DNA of 64,000 bases, from positions 845,227 to 909,226 of the forward strand of contig NZ_BLVO01000016.1 of the NCBI RefSeq assembly GCF_013340285.1, in the 5' to 3' direction. This document shows positions 25,775 to 34,371 of this stretch, piece by piece. The stretch comes from Desulfovibrio subterraneus. Its GTDB lineage: Bacteria; Desulfobacterota; Desulfovibrionia; Desulfovibrionales; Desulfovibrionaceae. How positions within the stretch are numbered: the first letter of the stretch is position 1; each line of letters begins with the position of its first letter. The translations under genes and the position numbers were made by a program. The notes beneath the pieces are model-generated. The model was given only the letters and a program-made list of their open reading frames with translations. It made no database searches and was not told the DNA's origin.

Positions 25775-26863
25775 ATGGTTGCCGCAAATCTGATACCTGC
25801 GCCGGATGCGATACCTGTGGCCTGGGGCTGGCTGGAGGTGCTGCTGATTGTCACCTTTGCCGCACATATTCTGATGATGAATGCCGTGGTCGGCGGGGGT
25901 GTTCTCTGCCTTGTCCGTTCCGTATCCTTTCCCCGCGATACGGCCGTGCGGGTGGTGTCCCACTCGCTGCCCACCCTTTTCGCACTTACCGTGAACTTTG
26001 GCGTTGCCCCGTTGCTGTTCGCCCAGATGCTGTACGGACAGTTTTTTTATACCAGCTCGGTGCTCATGGGAGCCTACTGGCTTTCCGTGGTGCTGCTCGT
26101 CATCATAGCCTATTCGGGGCTCTATACCTTCCGATATAAATACGAGACCTGGAAAAGCAGCCGGATGATTCTGGCAATGGTCTGTGCCGTTCTGCTGTTC
26201 GTGGGCTTCATCTTTACCAACAACATGACCATGATGCTGCAGCCTGAAGCATGGCTCGCCTACTTCGGGGATGGCGGTGCCGCAGATAACGGCATGGGCG
26301 GGCTGTTGCTCAATACGGCAGACCCCGCGCTTGTGCCGCGCTATCTGCATTTCATGCTGGCGGCCGTGGCAGTGGGCGGGCTCACGCTTGCCCTGCTGTT
26401 CGAGCATCGCCTTGCCAAGGGAACCATGGATAAGAAGGAGGCCATGCCGCACATCCGTTTCGGCATGATGTGGTTTACCATCTGCACTGCCATGCAGCTG
26501 CTGGTGGGCGGGGCGTTCCTCGGTTCCATGCCGGTGCGCATCCGTTCCCTCTTCCTCGGTTCTTCCGATTTTCATACCGGCGCGCTGGCTGTGGCGCTGG
26601 TGTGCGTTGCCATTGTGCTGCACTACGCAGTGAGACAACGGGTCAAGGCGACGGCAGTTGCCCTTGTGGCCACGGTGCTGGCCATGTCGCTTGTTCGTGC
26701 GCTTGTCCGCGCGGCGTATCTTGAGCCCTATTTCAAGGTACAGGACCTGCCGGTCATGGCAGATTACTCACCGATGATTCTCTTTTTTGCGACGCTTCTC
26801 GGCGGCCTCTGGTGCATCTATTACATGATCCGGCTGGCGTTCCGCCCCGGCAGGGAGGGCTAG
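25775..26863 (+). CDS. Cytochrome bd-like membrane subunit (first of pair)
   Basis: 362 residues, ATG 25775 with AAAGGAG upstream. About nine membrane helices. The N-terminal segment FAAHILMMNAVVGGGVL is strikingly like FHVFIAHFAVGGGLF in the next protein, so the two are distant paralogues in the cytochrome bd oxidase superfamily. His35-type residues in helix 1 could ligate haem, but I could not place the full ligand set. The stop is 2 bp before the next ATG. In context it should form a membrane complex with the haem-c subunit encoded by the next gene. Confidence 0.72.
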   Translation: MVAANLIPAPDAIPVAWGWLEVLLIVTFAAHILMMNAVVGGGVLCLVRSVSFPRDTAVRVVSHSLPTLFALTVNFGVAPLLFAQMLYGQFFYTSSVLMGAYWLSVVLLVIIAYSGLYTFRYKYETWKSSRMILAMVCAVLLFVGFIFTNNMTMMLQPEAWLAYFGDGGAADNGMGGLLLNTADPALVPRYLHFMLAAVAVGGLTLALLFEHRLAKGTMDKKEAMPHIRFGMMWFTICTAMQLLVGGAFLGSMPVRIRSLFLGSSDFHTGALAVALVCVAIVLHYAVRQRVKATAVALVATVLAMSLVRALVRAAYLEPYFKVQDLPVMADYSPMILFFATLLGGLWCIYYMIRLAFRPGREG

Positions 26864-26865
26864 TC

Positions 26866-29517
26866 ATGGAATATCCCGTATGGTGGATTCCTGAGTTTTC
26901 CGGCGGCTTCATCATCGCCTGTGTAGCGGTATTTCACGTTTTCATCGCGCATTTTGCGGTGGGTGGCGGCCTCTTTCTTGTGCTGACAGAGCGCAAGGCC
27001 GTAAAAGAAAACGATTCCCGCATCCTTGAATACGTCAAGGCGCATACCAAGTTCTTTCTGCTGCTGACCATGGTGGCGGGCGGCATGACAGGGGTGGGCA
27101 TATGGTTCACCATCGGCCTGCTTTCGCCTGCGGCAACATCCACACTGGTGCATGCCTTCGGCTTCGGCTGGGCAATCGAGTGGGTGTTCTTTCTGTGCGA
27201 GATAGTGGCCCTGCTGCTGTACCACTACCGGTTCAACCACATGTCCCGTCGTGACCATATGGTCATCGGCTGGTTCTATTTCGGTTTTGCCTTCATGTCG
27301 CTGTATGTCATCAACGGCATCATAACCACCATGCTCACTCCGGGCGAATGGCTGCAGACGCAGCGGTTCTGGGACGGATTCTACAATCCCACATTCTGGC
27401 CTTCGCTTGCGCTGCGCACTTCCATTTGCCTCATGGGTGCCGGACTGTTTGCACTGGTAACGGCCATACGCATCAAGGAAGAGCATACCCGAGAACGCAT
27501 GGTCCGCTATGCCGTGCGCTGGGTCGGCTATCCGTTCCTGCTCATGCTGCCTGCAGGTGTGTGGTACCTGATGGCCCTGCCCGAGCCGCAGTTCACCATG
27601 GTGCTGCAGAAATCGGCGCAGACCCCGCAACTGGTGCGGGTGTTCTATCCTCTCACCGCTGCCATCATCCTCGGCGGTCTGACTGTTGCCTATATACACA
27701 CCAAAGCATGCCGGACTGTCCTTGTCGGGGTGCTCGTGCTTGCAGGGCTGGCTCATATAGGCACCTTTGAATGGATACGCGAGGCCGGACGACGTCCCTA
27801 CCTGATCCACGGGCATACGTGGTCCAACTCCGTCAAGGTTACCGAGACTGAGCTCATCCGCAAGGAAGGCGCGCTGCAGCACGCCAAGTGGGTAAAGGTG
27901 CGCGAGGTGACCCCGCAGAATCTGGTTGAGGCCGGTGAGGAACTCTATCGCCTGCAGTGTCTGGCCTGCCATAGTATTGGCGGCCCCATGCTCTCTGCCG
28001 AGACGCGGACGGCCGCGCTGACCCGTACGGGCCTTGAGGCCCAGCTTTCCGGTCAGGGACGCCTGCGCAATTTCATGCCGCCTTTCCTTGGTACAGAAGT
28101 GGAGCGCGTGGCGCTTGCCACCTTCATTGCCGACATCATTCAGAAGCGTGAACCTGCAGGGGCCTCTGTTTCGCCGCAGGCACTGGCAACCATCATCCCT
28201 GCATTCAACAGGCATGAAGCGGAATATGTGCTGGTGGCGTGGGCAACCATGGGCATGACAACCATTTCGGATAATAACGACCGTTTCACCATGCAACCGC
28301 CCGGGGTGACCGTGCGGGCGCAGCTGCTGCGGCGTGATGATACGCCGGAGATTCTGACCGACGGCGTTGTGCTTTCCTACCGTATGGAAAAGGGCTTTGA
28401 AACGCCTGCCAGGCACGTGACCTTCTGGGATCATGCCGCAGCCCTGTTCGGCAAGGACGTGCCTCCGAACGTGGGCATGGCTCCCGGCGGTGAACCGGGT
28501 TCCGGCCCAGAAGGAACGTTTGTACCCGATGAGGCGCACAGGGCGTTTGTGGTGCATGGGCTGCCCGCATTGCCCTATGGCAACGACGGTTCCGTCAATC
28601 CGTATCCGCTGCTTATCGTGGAAGCGCGTGACACCTCCGGTGAACTGCTTGCCGAAACGCAGGTGGCTGTTCCCGTTTCCACGGAGTGGGGCTGCCGCAA
28701 CTGCCACGATGGCGGCTGGCGTGTGGCCAACCGCACCGGCATGTCCGATGTGACGGCAGACAACATTCTCGCCGCGCACGACAAGATCAACAGAACCGAC
28801 CTTGTGGCGCGCGCCGCCCGCGGCAACCCCGTGCTCTGCCAGAGCTGCCACGGTTCTGCCAAGCTGGGTACCGAGGGGCAGGAAGGGCTTATCGGCTTCT
28901 CTGCCGCCGTGCACGGCTGGCATGCGAACTATCTGGGTGAGGAAGATGACCGCAGTTGCAAGAGCTGCCATCCTGCGGCCCGTTCCAGTTTCACGCAGGG
29001 GATGCGCGGCGTCCATGGTTCCAAGGGACTCACCTGCGTGAACTGCCATGGCACGCTGGAAGACCACGCCCTCGGCCTGTTGAAGAAAGAGAAAGAGCTG
29101 GGCAAGCGCGGTGTGGATAAGCTCATGACACACCTCGTACCGCGCGTTGTGGATTCCTATGAGGAAGTGCAGGCGCGTTCACCCTGGGTCAGCGAGCCTG
29201 ACTGCACCGTGTGCCATGACTTCTTCACCACCCCTGCGGCGGATGCCTCTGCGGCGCATAAGTGGACATCGGGTGATCCTGCCGAGCTCTACAGCGAACG
29301 GCAGGACGACATGGGCGCCATCATGTGTCAGGCCTGCCACGGTTCCACCCATGCCCTGTATCCGGCGGAAAACGCCTTCGGGAAGCTGCGCAGCAACATC
29401 ATTCCCCTGCAGTACCAGCAACTTGCCGGTCCTCTTGGCAGGGGCAATAACTGCATCTGCCATACCCGCGAGCTGACGGTGTATGAATCGGCGCACCATC
29501 CCATCGTTCCCAAATAA
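26866..29517 (+). CDS. Cytochrome bd-like subunit fused to a multihaem cytochrome c domain
   Basis: 883 residues, ATG 26866. The first 330 residues have eight or nine membrane helices in a CydA-like arrangement: FHVFIAHFAVGGGLF in helix 1, IEWVFFLCEIVALLLYHYRF, and a TFEWIREAGRRPYLI segment that corresponds to the GRQPW region of CydA. From about residue 350 a periplasmic region carries seven CxxCH haem c sites (CLACH, CRNCH, CQSCH, CKSCH, CVNCH, CTVCH, CQACH) and a final CICH. It probably moves electrons between the quinone pool and periplasmic or extracellular c-type carriers or oxygen; which direction is not known. Co-transcribed with the preceding subunit and followed by a terminator. Confidence 0.85.
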   Translation: MEYPVWWIPEFSGGFIIACVAVFHVFIAHFAVGGGLFLVLTERKAVKENDSRILEYVKAHTKFFLLLTMVAGGMTGVGIWFTIGLLSPAATSTLVHAFGFGWAIEWVFFLCEIVALLLYHYRFNHMSRRDHMVIGWFYFGFAFMSLYVINGIITTMLTPGEWLQTQRFWDGFYNPTFWPSLALRTSICLMGAGLFALVTAIRIKEEHTRERMVRYAVRWVGYPFLLMLPAGVWYLMALPEPQFTMVLQKSAQTPQLVRVFYPLTAAIILGGLTVAYIHTKACRTVLVGVLVLAGLAHIGTFEWIREAGRRPYLIHGHTWSNSVKVTETELIRKEGALQHAKWVKVREVTPQNLVEAGEELYRLQCLACHSIGGPMLSAETRTAALTRTGLEAQLSGQGRLRNFMPPFLGTEVERVALATFIADIIQKREPAGASVSPQALATIIPAFNRHEAEYVLVAWATMGMTTISDNNDRFTMQPPGVTVRAQLLRRDDTPEILTDGVVLSYRMEKGFETPARHVTFWDHAAALFGKDVPPNVGMAPGGEPGSGPEGTFVPDEAHRAFVVHGLPALPYGNDGSVNPYPLLIVEARDTSGELLAETQVAVPVSTEWGCRNCHDGGWRVANRTGMSDVTADNILAAHDKINRTDLVARAARGNPVLCQSCHGSAKLGTEGQEGLIGFSAAVHGWHANYLGEEDDRSCKSCHPAARSSFTQGMRGVHGSKGLTCVNCHGTLEDHALGLLKKEKELGKRGVDKLMTHLVPRVVDSYEEVQARSPWVSEPDCTVCHDFFTTPAADASAAHKWTSGDPAELYSERQDDMGAIMCQACHGSTHALYPAENAFGKLRSNIIPLQYQQLAGPLGRGNNCICHTRELTVYESAHHPIVPK

Positions 29518-29580
29518 CCTGCTGTAATTCTGAACTTTTGGCGCGCAACCGCTCCATAGGGTCAGACAATGGCAAGAAGA

Positions 29581-29620
29581 AAAGAGATTGTTCCAAAATG
29601 GAACAATCTCTTTTTTTCTT
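29581..29620 (+). terminator. Rho-independent terminator after the cytochrome operon
   Basis: A 15-bp perfect stem (AAAGAGATTGTTCCA with its complement), AA(A) loop, followed by a run of T. It lies 64 bp after the multihaem gene stop. Confidence 0.92.
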
Positions 29621-29950
29621 TATACTGTCGTAAATTATCTTCGGAAGCTATTGTCCGGCAACAGGTTGAGAGCAAAGAAAAAATTTTTCAGGCTTCCAAA
29701 GAGAGAAAAATGGTAAGTGTGTCCTCACTGTGGAAATGGAAAAATTGCGGGCCTGATTTTTGTCCGCAACTATATGAATTTATGCTACTGTTCATTTTGT
29801 GGCAACAATGTGAAACGGATATATAGATTATATCTATAGTTTCTATTTGTTGTATCTGTTTCATATTGACATATTTTTCACATTCATCTAGGCCGGACAA
29901 ACGTAGTAAGTGACTTGGGTTAGAGGTCAACTTAGTCATGTGAGGAAATC
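29621..29950 (+). promoter_or_regulatory. AT-rich promoter region of the TauE/SafE operon with nested inverted repeats
   Basis: About 330 bp without a gene. Arms at 29808-29823 (ATGTGAAACGGATATA) and 29851-29866 (TGTATCTGTTTCATAT) form an imperfect inverted repeat; a smaller one, TATAGAT-TAT-ATCTATA, is at 29822-29838 between them. A TTGACA at 29866-29871 touches the right arm, but the matching -10 is poor. Looks like an operator region for an unidentified regulator. Confidence 0.5.
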
Positions 29951-30940
29951 ATGCTGAAAACTGTTCTGAATCTCTTTACCAATCTCTGCCTCTGGGTGAG
30001 CGCGATTGTCTTCGCATCTCCTGTGGCAGCCATGGCGTCCGCTGCCGCTGATGCGGGCGTCGTGCCTGGTGCAGACGGCAAGCCGTGGTGGTTCTGGCCT
30101 GTTGTGCTGCTGTTCTTCTGTTTTGTCCTCGGCATCATTGCGGTGCTCGCGGGCGTTGGGGGCGGCGTTCTGTTCGTGCCGCTGGTTTCGGGCTTCTTCC
30201 CGTTCCATATTGACTTTGTTCGTGGTGCCGGCCTTATGGTCGCACTGGCGGGCGCTCTGGCAGCCGGTCCCGGCCTGCTCAAGCGTAACCTCGCCAGTCT
30301 GCGGCTAGCCTTGCCGGTGGCGCTTATCGCGTCTGCCTGCGCCATTGCAGGTGCCATGCTCGGTCTGTATCTGTCTTCGCTTGATCCGCGCTACATTCAG
30401 ACCGCCCTGGGCGCTACCATCATGGGTATTGCCGTGCTGCTGCTCTGTTCCAAGAACTCCGAATACCCCGTCGTGACCAAGCAGGATGCTATCGGCCTCG
30501 CACTCGGTATCGAAGGCATCTACAAGGATCAGGGCACGGGCAAGGAATTCCACTGGAAGACGCACCGCACCCTTCCCGGCCTTCTGCTCTTCATCGTCAT
30601 CGGTCTTATGGCCGGTATGTTCGGTCTGGGCGCAGGTTGGGCAAACATCCCCGTTCTGAACCTTCTCATGGGCGCTCCGCTGAAAGTGTCCGTGGCAACC
30701 TCCAAGTTCCTTCTGTCCATCACGGATACCTCCGCTGCATGGATTTATCTGAACCAGGGTTGCGTTATTCCGCTGATGGCTATTCCTTCCATCATCGGTC
30801 TGATGGCCGGTTCCTTCGTGGGTGTGCGTCTGCTTGCCATCGCAAAGCCGACCTTTATCCGCTACATGGTTATCGGCGTTCTCTTCTTTGCGGGTTTCAA
30901 GGCTCTGGACAAGGGTCTTGGCCTCGGAATTCTGGGCTAA
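29951..30940 (+). CDS. TauE/SafE-family sulfite/organosulfonate exporter
   Basis: 329 residues, ATG 29951 after TGAGGAAA. The TauE/SafE family exports or imports sulfur-containing anions such as sulfite or sulfoacetate. Nine or so membrane helices; the two family repeats start GIIAVLAGVGGGVLFVPLVSGFF and GLMAGMFGLGAGWANIPVLNLLMG. A signal-like N-terminal helix and short periplasmic segment precede the first repeat. It is followed after 12 bp by a DUF1634 gene, a recurrent pairing. Substrate cannot be told from sequence; in a sulfate reducer a sulfur oxyanion is plausible. Confidence 0.88.
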   Translation: MLKTVLNLFTNLCLWVSAIVFASPVAAMASAAADAGVVPGADGKPWWFWPVVLLFFCFVLGIIAVLAGVGGGVLFVPLVSGFFPFHIDFVRGAGLMVALAGALAAGPGLLKRNLASLRLALPVALIASACAIAGAMLGLYLSSLDPRYIQTALGATIMGIAVLLLCSKNSEYPVVTKQDAIGLALGIEGIYKDQGTGKEFHWKTHRTLPGLLLFIVIGLMAGMFGLGAGWANIPVLNLLMGAPLKVSVATSKFLLSITDTSAAWIYLNQGCVIPLMAIPSIIGLMAGSFVGVRLLAIAKPTFIRYMVIGVLFFAGFKALDKGLGLGILG

Positions 30941-30952
30941 CGGGAGGATGAT

Positions 30953-31387
30953 ATGAGCAAAGAAAAAGCTTGCAACGTTTCCACCGAGGCCACTCCGGAA
31001 CAGATGCTTTATGCGAAGATTCTGGAAATGGGTGCGACCACAGGCCTGTTGCTGATGATCGTTTCCTATCTGCTGTACGTGTTTGGCGTGTTCGAGCCCC
31101 ACGTACCGATTGAAACCGTAGTTGCCAACTGGCATCTCGGTATTCAGGATTACCTTGCTGCCACCAATTCGCCTCAAGGCTGGAGCTGGGTGGCACTGCT
31201 GGGCAAGGGCGATTTCATGAACTTCTTCGGTCTCGCTCTGCTGGCACTGCTTACCATCGTTTGTTACGCAGTGCTTATTCCCGGCTACCTGCGCTGCAAG
31301 GATAAGGCTTACACCTTCTTTGTAGTTGCGGAAATTCTCGTTCTCTCCCTCGCTGCCTCCGGTCTGGTTGGCGGCGGCGGTCACTAG
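30953..31387 (+). CDS. DUF1634-type membrane protein, partner of the TauE/SafE exporter
   Basis: 144 residues, ATG 30953 with GGGAGGA upstream. Three membrane helices at about 25-45, 82-103 and 118-140. Proteins of this kind are found beside TauE/SafE permeases and are assumed to be accessory subunits; the job is not known. The protein starts with a hydrophilic, Cys-containing N-terminus (KEKACNVSTEATPEQ) and ends with a Gly-rich segment. Operon ends at the terminator at 31413. Confidence 0.8.
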   Translation: MSKEKACNVSTEATPEQMLYAKILEMGATTGLLLMIVSYLLYVFGVFEPHVPIETVVANWHLGIQDYLAATNSPQGWSWVALLGKGDFMNFFGLALLALLTIVCYAVLIPGYLRCKDKAYTFFVVAEILVLSLAASGLVGGGGH

Positions 31388-31412
31388 GTCAATTTCTACT
31401 ACCGTACCATGG

Positions 31413-31444
31413 GCCCCCGGAACGCACGTTCCGGGGGCTTTTTT
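31413..31444 (+). terminator. Terminator after the TauE/SafE operon
   Basis: Perfect 12-bp stem GCCCCCGGAACG / CGTTCCGGGGGC, CA loop, followed by TTTTTT. Confidence 0.95.
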
Positions 31445-31495
31445 GATGGAATGATAGTGAACACCTGTGTATGCGAGAGCACGGCACGGGTTTTG

Positions 31496-31523
31496 TTGAC
31501 GGGAGTCGGAAACCGGATATACT
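31496..31523 (+). promoter_or_regulatory. Sigma-70-type promoter of the hexapeptide-repeat gene
   Basis: TTGACG at 31496-31501, a 16-bp spacer and TATACT at 31518-31523, placed about 75 bp before the start at 31597. Confidence 0.7.
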
Positions 31524-31596
31524 ACACAATTGACCGACCACCCAGCGTGTGGCTTCCTCTGAACGACGCAATGCCGAAAGGAGTAGTAAGCAACCA

Positions 31597-33024
31597 ATGA
31601 AACTTTTTGCTCTGTTGCTTGACCGTATAATTGACCGCGTTAACGTGAACTTGCGCGGCCTTGGTTTTGACGTGCGCCTCTACGTGCGCGTGATGGCGGA
31701 ATACCGCTATGGCGGGTGTTCCTTTGCCTGCTACGGCCTGAGCACATACCACCCCATCCATCTGCAGTTCAATAACTCCAGCCTTTCGGGCAGCTATTTT
31801 CTCGGGCGCTGCAAGGTGCGGCATTCCGTGCTTATGCGAAGCGATATCCGGGGTGACGAGCTGAAAAAGAAAGGCCAGCTCTGGCAGATAGGCGATGTGA
31901 GCATTCCGCTGTATCACGATGAGATTATCACCATCCGGAACAGCTTTCTGGACACCACGCTTGTGCACAGCAACTCGCATTCGCCGGAATCGCCCGAAGA
32001 GTTCCATATCCGCAACACCGTGGCCATGCCCTATGCGAACATCCACGGTGCTCCTTCCGAGGGGAGTTTTATCGGCACCTTCGGCACCATTGACCTGACC
32101 ACCGTACACAACTGTGTGATCGGCCATTTTGCCTACATTCAGGCTGGCGAGGTGCGGCATGAAAAGTTTGAGCCCGGAACCATCTTTCTGCGTTCTCCGG
32201 GCAGCTGGGAGTTCCACTACCAATACGACCTTGCCGTGCTGGACAAATACATCCGGCATGAGGAAGGCGAGGCACCTGAAGGGGTGTTCATAGATTTTGC
32301 CGAACCGTACGAAGACGCCTTTGCGGGGTTGTTCGCCTCTGCCCGTCAGGGGCATTATCCCGCCGGAGCCGGTTCATTCGTTTCCCGCTATGCCGTGAAG
32401 CGCGGCGACACGACCATTGGCGCGAACGTGCTTGTGGCCCAGCGTTCCTATCTGGAAAACGCCGTCATCAGCAAAGGCTCCAATGCGCAGGAAAAGTGCT
32501 ATGTCATCAATTCCGTGCTCGGTCCCTGCTGCGTTGCGGCGCATGGTGCAAAGATTGTGGGTGCACGGCTTGAAGAAAAGGTCTTTGTCGGCTTCAACAG
32601 CTTCCTGCGTGGAACCGAAGAGGCACCGCTGACGGTGGGCAAAGACTGCATTATCATGCCGCATACCATCATCGATCTTGAGGAGCCGCTGCATATTCCC
32701 GCAAACCGGCTAGTGTGGGGGCATATCCGAAACGAAGCGGACCTTGCCACGCAGACCGTGGACCTTGACGAGTTTGCTTCCGGCAGCGGCGACGTGCAGA
32801 TAGGCCATATGTGCTTCCGCGGAGATACGGGCGATTTCGTACGCGGATTCCGTGAGCGTATAGAGCATATTCTGCAGGAAAACGGCGCTTACTGGGACGG
32901 GCATGACAAGGATAAGGGCCATGCCCAGAACATGAAGTACCTGACCTTCAACATCATCCAGCCCTATGCGGATGGTGAAGCCGAAGGGTTGTACCCGACC
33001 ATCGATATCCGGCCCATTAGCTAG
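31597..33024 (+). CDS. Left-handed beta-helix (hexapeptide-repeat-like) protein, role unknown
   Basis: 475 residues from ATG 31597; AAAGGAG lies 13 bases upstream, an unusually long spacing. The middle and later parts (VAQRSYLENAVISKGSNAQEKCYVI, then AHGAKIVGARLEEKVFVGFNSFL and VGKDCIIMPHTIIDLEE) show the six-residue periodicity of a left-handed parallel beta helix as in acyl- and nucleotidyl-transferases. There is no nucleotide-binding signature (no GGxGTRL), so it is not a GlmU-type fusion. The C-terminal 100 residues are helical. It is transcribed alone from its own promoter; substrate is unknown. Confidence 0.65.
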   Translation: MKLFALLLDRIIDRVNVNLRGLGFDVRLYVRVMAEYRYGGCSFACYGLSTYHPIHLQFNNSSLSGSYFLGRCKVRHSVLMRSDIRGDELKKKGQLWQIGDVSIPLYHDEIITIRNSFLDTTLVHSNSHSPESPEEFHIRNTVAMPYANIHGAPSEGSFIGTFGTIDLTTVHNCVIGHFAYIQAGEVRHEKFEPGTIFLRSPGSWEFHYQYDLAVLDKYIRHEEGEAPEGVFIDFAEPYEDAFAGLFASARQGHYPAGAGSFVSRYAVKRGDTTIGANVLVAQRSYLENAVISKGSNAQEKCYVINSVLGPCCVAAHGAKIVGARLEEKVFVGFNSFLRGTEEAPLTVGKDCIIMPHTIIDLEEPLHIPANRLVWGHIRNEADLATQTVDLDEFASGSGDVQIGHMCFRGDTGDFVRGFRERIEHILQENGAYWDGHDKDKGHAQNMKYLTFNIIQPYADGEAEGLYPTIDIRPIS

Positions 33025-33127
33025 CGGCGGTATCGGGCTAAAGAATCATCTGTCGTCTCAGTGAAGAGTGAATAAGCATGGGGTATGCTGGCCTGCGATT
33101 CAGAGGATATCAGGTGAAATAGGGAAA

Positions 33128-34234
33128 TCAGGCCTTGAGCAGGGCAGCCATCCGCAGGTCCGTTGCGAGCGCATCCGCCAGTTTGCGGTGTCCGGCAGGC
33201 AGGGTGTAGTTGTCCAGTTCGTCAAAGCGCACCCAGCGATACTCTGTTGCGGCGTGCAGCACCGGCGTGCCGTCGCCCTTGTCGAGCTTGAGAAAATAGC
33301 AGTGCAGCGAGACACGGTAGGTGGTGTAGCCGTGGTTGATGACGGTGATCTTGTCTATGGGGGTGACGGCGAATTCCATTTCTTCCATGAATTCTCGCAC
33401 CACCGTTTCGCTGGGGTGTTCCCCCTCTTCCACGCACCCGCCGGGAAATTCCCAGAATCCGGCCCATACGCCGTGTTCCGGACGCTTCTGGATGAAGATG
33501 CGCCCATCGCGTATGAGCAGGCCCGTGGCTACATCCAGATGGGTTATGGGCTTGCGCGGCGCAGGGACAGGGCGCTCCTGCACAATGCCCAGATGCAGTG
33601 CCTCGCACCAGCGGCTGACGGGGCATGATTCGCACCGCGCTTTCTTGGAACAGACAAGCGCACCCAACTCCATCATGGCCTGATTGAATTCCCGCGCCTT
33701 GCCCGAGGGCAGCAGTGATTCCGCTGTTGCGCGGATGAAGGCCATGTTCTCCTTCTGCTTCACCGGAGAATCCATGTCGCAGACCCGCGCAATAACGCGT
33801 TCCACATTGGCGTCAACACACACCACATCCTGTCCGAAAGCTATGGAGGCAATGGCTCCTGCCGTGTAGTCCCCTATGCCGGGCAGTGCGCGTATGCTGG
33901 CAATATCGTCGGGAAAAACACCCCCGTGCCGTTCCATGATGATGCGCGCCGCCTTGTGCAGATTGCGCACGCGGGAGTAGTAGCCGAGCCCTTCCCACAG
34001 TTTGAGCACTTCGTCTTCGCTTGCTGCGGCGACGGCGGCAATGTCCGGCAGGCGGTCTGTCCAGCGCAGAAAGTAGTCCACGCCGCGTTCCATCTGAGTT
34101 TGCTGGAGCATTATTTCCGATATCCAGACGTGATAGGGCTGGTAATCCGTGCGCCACGGAAGCGGACGTTTGTGAGCATCGAACCAGTCGAGAAGCGTTG
34201 CCGAGAAGACGGAATGGTCATGTGTGTGCAGCAT
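33128..34234 (-). CDS. mutY: A/G-specific adenine DNA glycosylase MutY
   Basis: 368 residues. MutY removes adenine mispaired with 8-oxoguanine. Seen: PLPWRTDYQPYHVWISEIMLQQTQ with the catalytic Glu at about 40, the helix-hairpin-helix LPGIGDYTAGAIASIAFGQ, the catalytic Asp in VDANVERVIAR, and the iron-sulfur ligands CSKKARCESCPVSRWC. The first two Cys are separated by five residues where six is usual. The C-terminal NUDIX-like domain (ARIFIQKRPEHGVWAGFWEFPGG, about 245-365) recognises 8-oxoG. ATG 34234. Convergent with the beta-helix gene. Confidence 0.95.
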   Translation of the reverse strand: MLHTHDHSVFSATLLDWFDAHKRPLPWRTDYQPYHVWISEIMLQQTQMERGVDYFLRWTDRLPDIAAVAAASEDEVLKLWEGLGYYSRVRNLHKAARIIMERHGGVFPDDIASIRALPGIGDYTAGAIASIAFGQDVVCVDANVERVIARVCDMDSPVKQKENMAFIRATAESLLPSGKAREFNQAMMELGALVCSKKARCESCPVSRWCEALHLGIVQERPVPAPRKPITHLDVATGLLIRDGRIFIQKRPEHGVWAGFWEFPGGCVEEGEHPSETVVREFMEEMEFAVTPIDKITVINHGYTTYRVSLHCYFLKLDKGDGTPVLHAATEYRWVRFDELDNYTLPAGHRKLADALATDLRMAALLKA

Positions 34235-34371
34235 GTGCGGGTTGTAGCCATTCGCACGGCAAAGTACAACCTATGCATGATAATAGTGGAAAGCACACGG
34301 ACATATGCTTAAAGTAAATATCAGATGCGTTATTATGGTTCTACGTTTTGCCATTCGGAGGGATGGGGATT

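Noticed and set aside
26860..29133. Long minus-strand frame opposite the multihaem cytochrome
   Set aside because: The plus strand encodes membrane helices and CxxCH motifs; the other frame has no start signal and no family resemblance.
29866..29894. Sigma-70 promoter for the TauE/SafE operon at TTGACA
   Set aside because: The -35 is perfect but the sequence 17 bp later (TAGGCC) is a poor -10, so it is not listed as a promoter.
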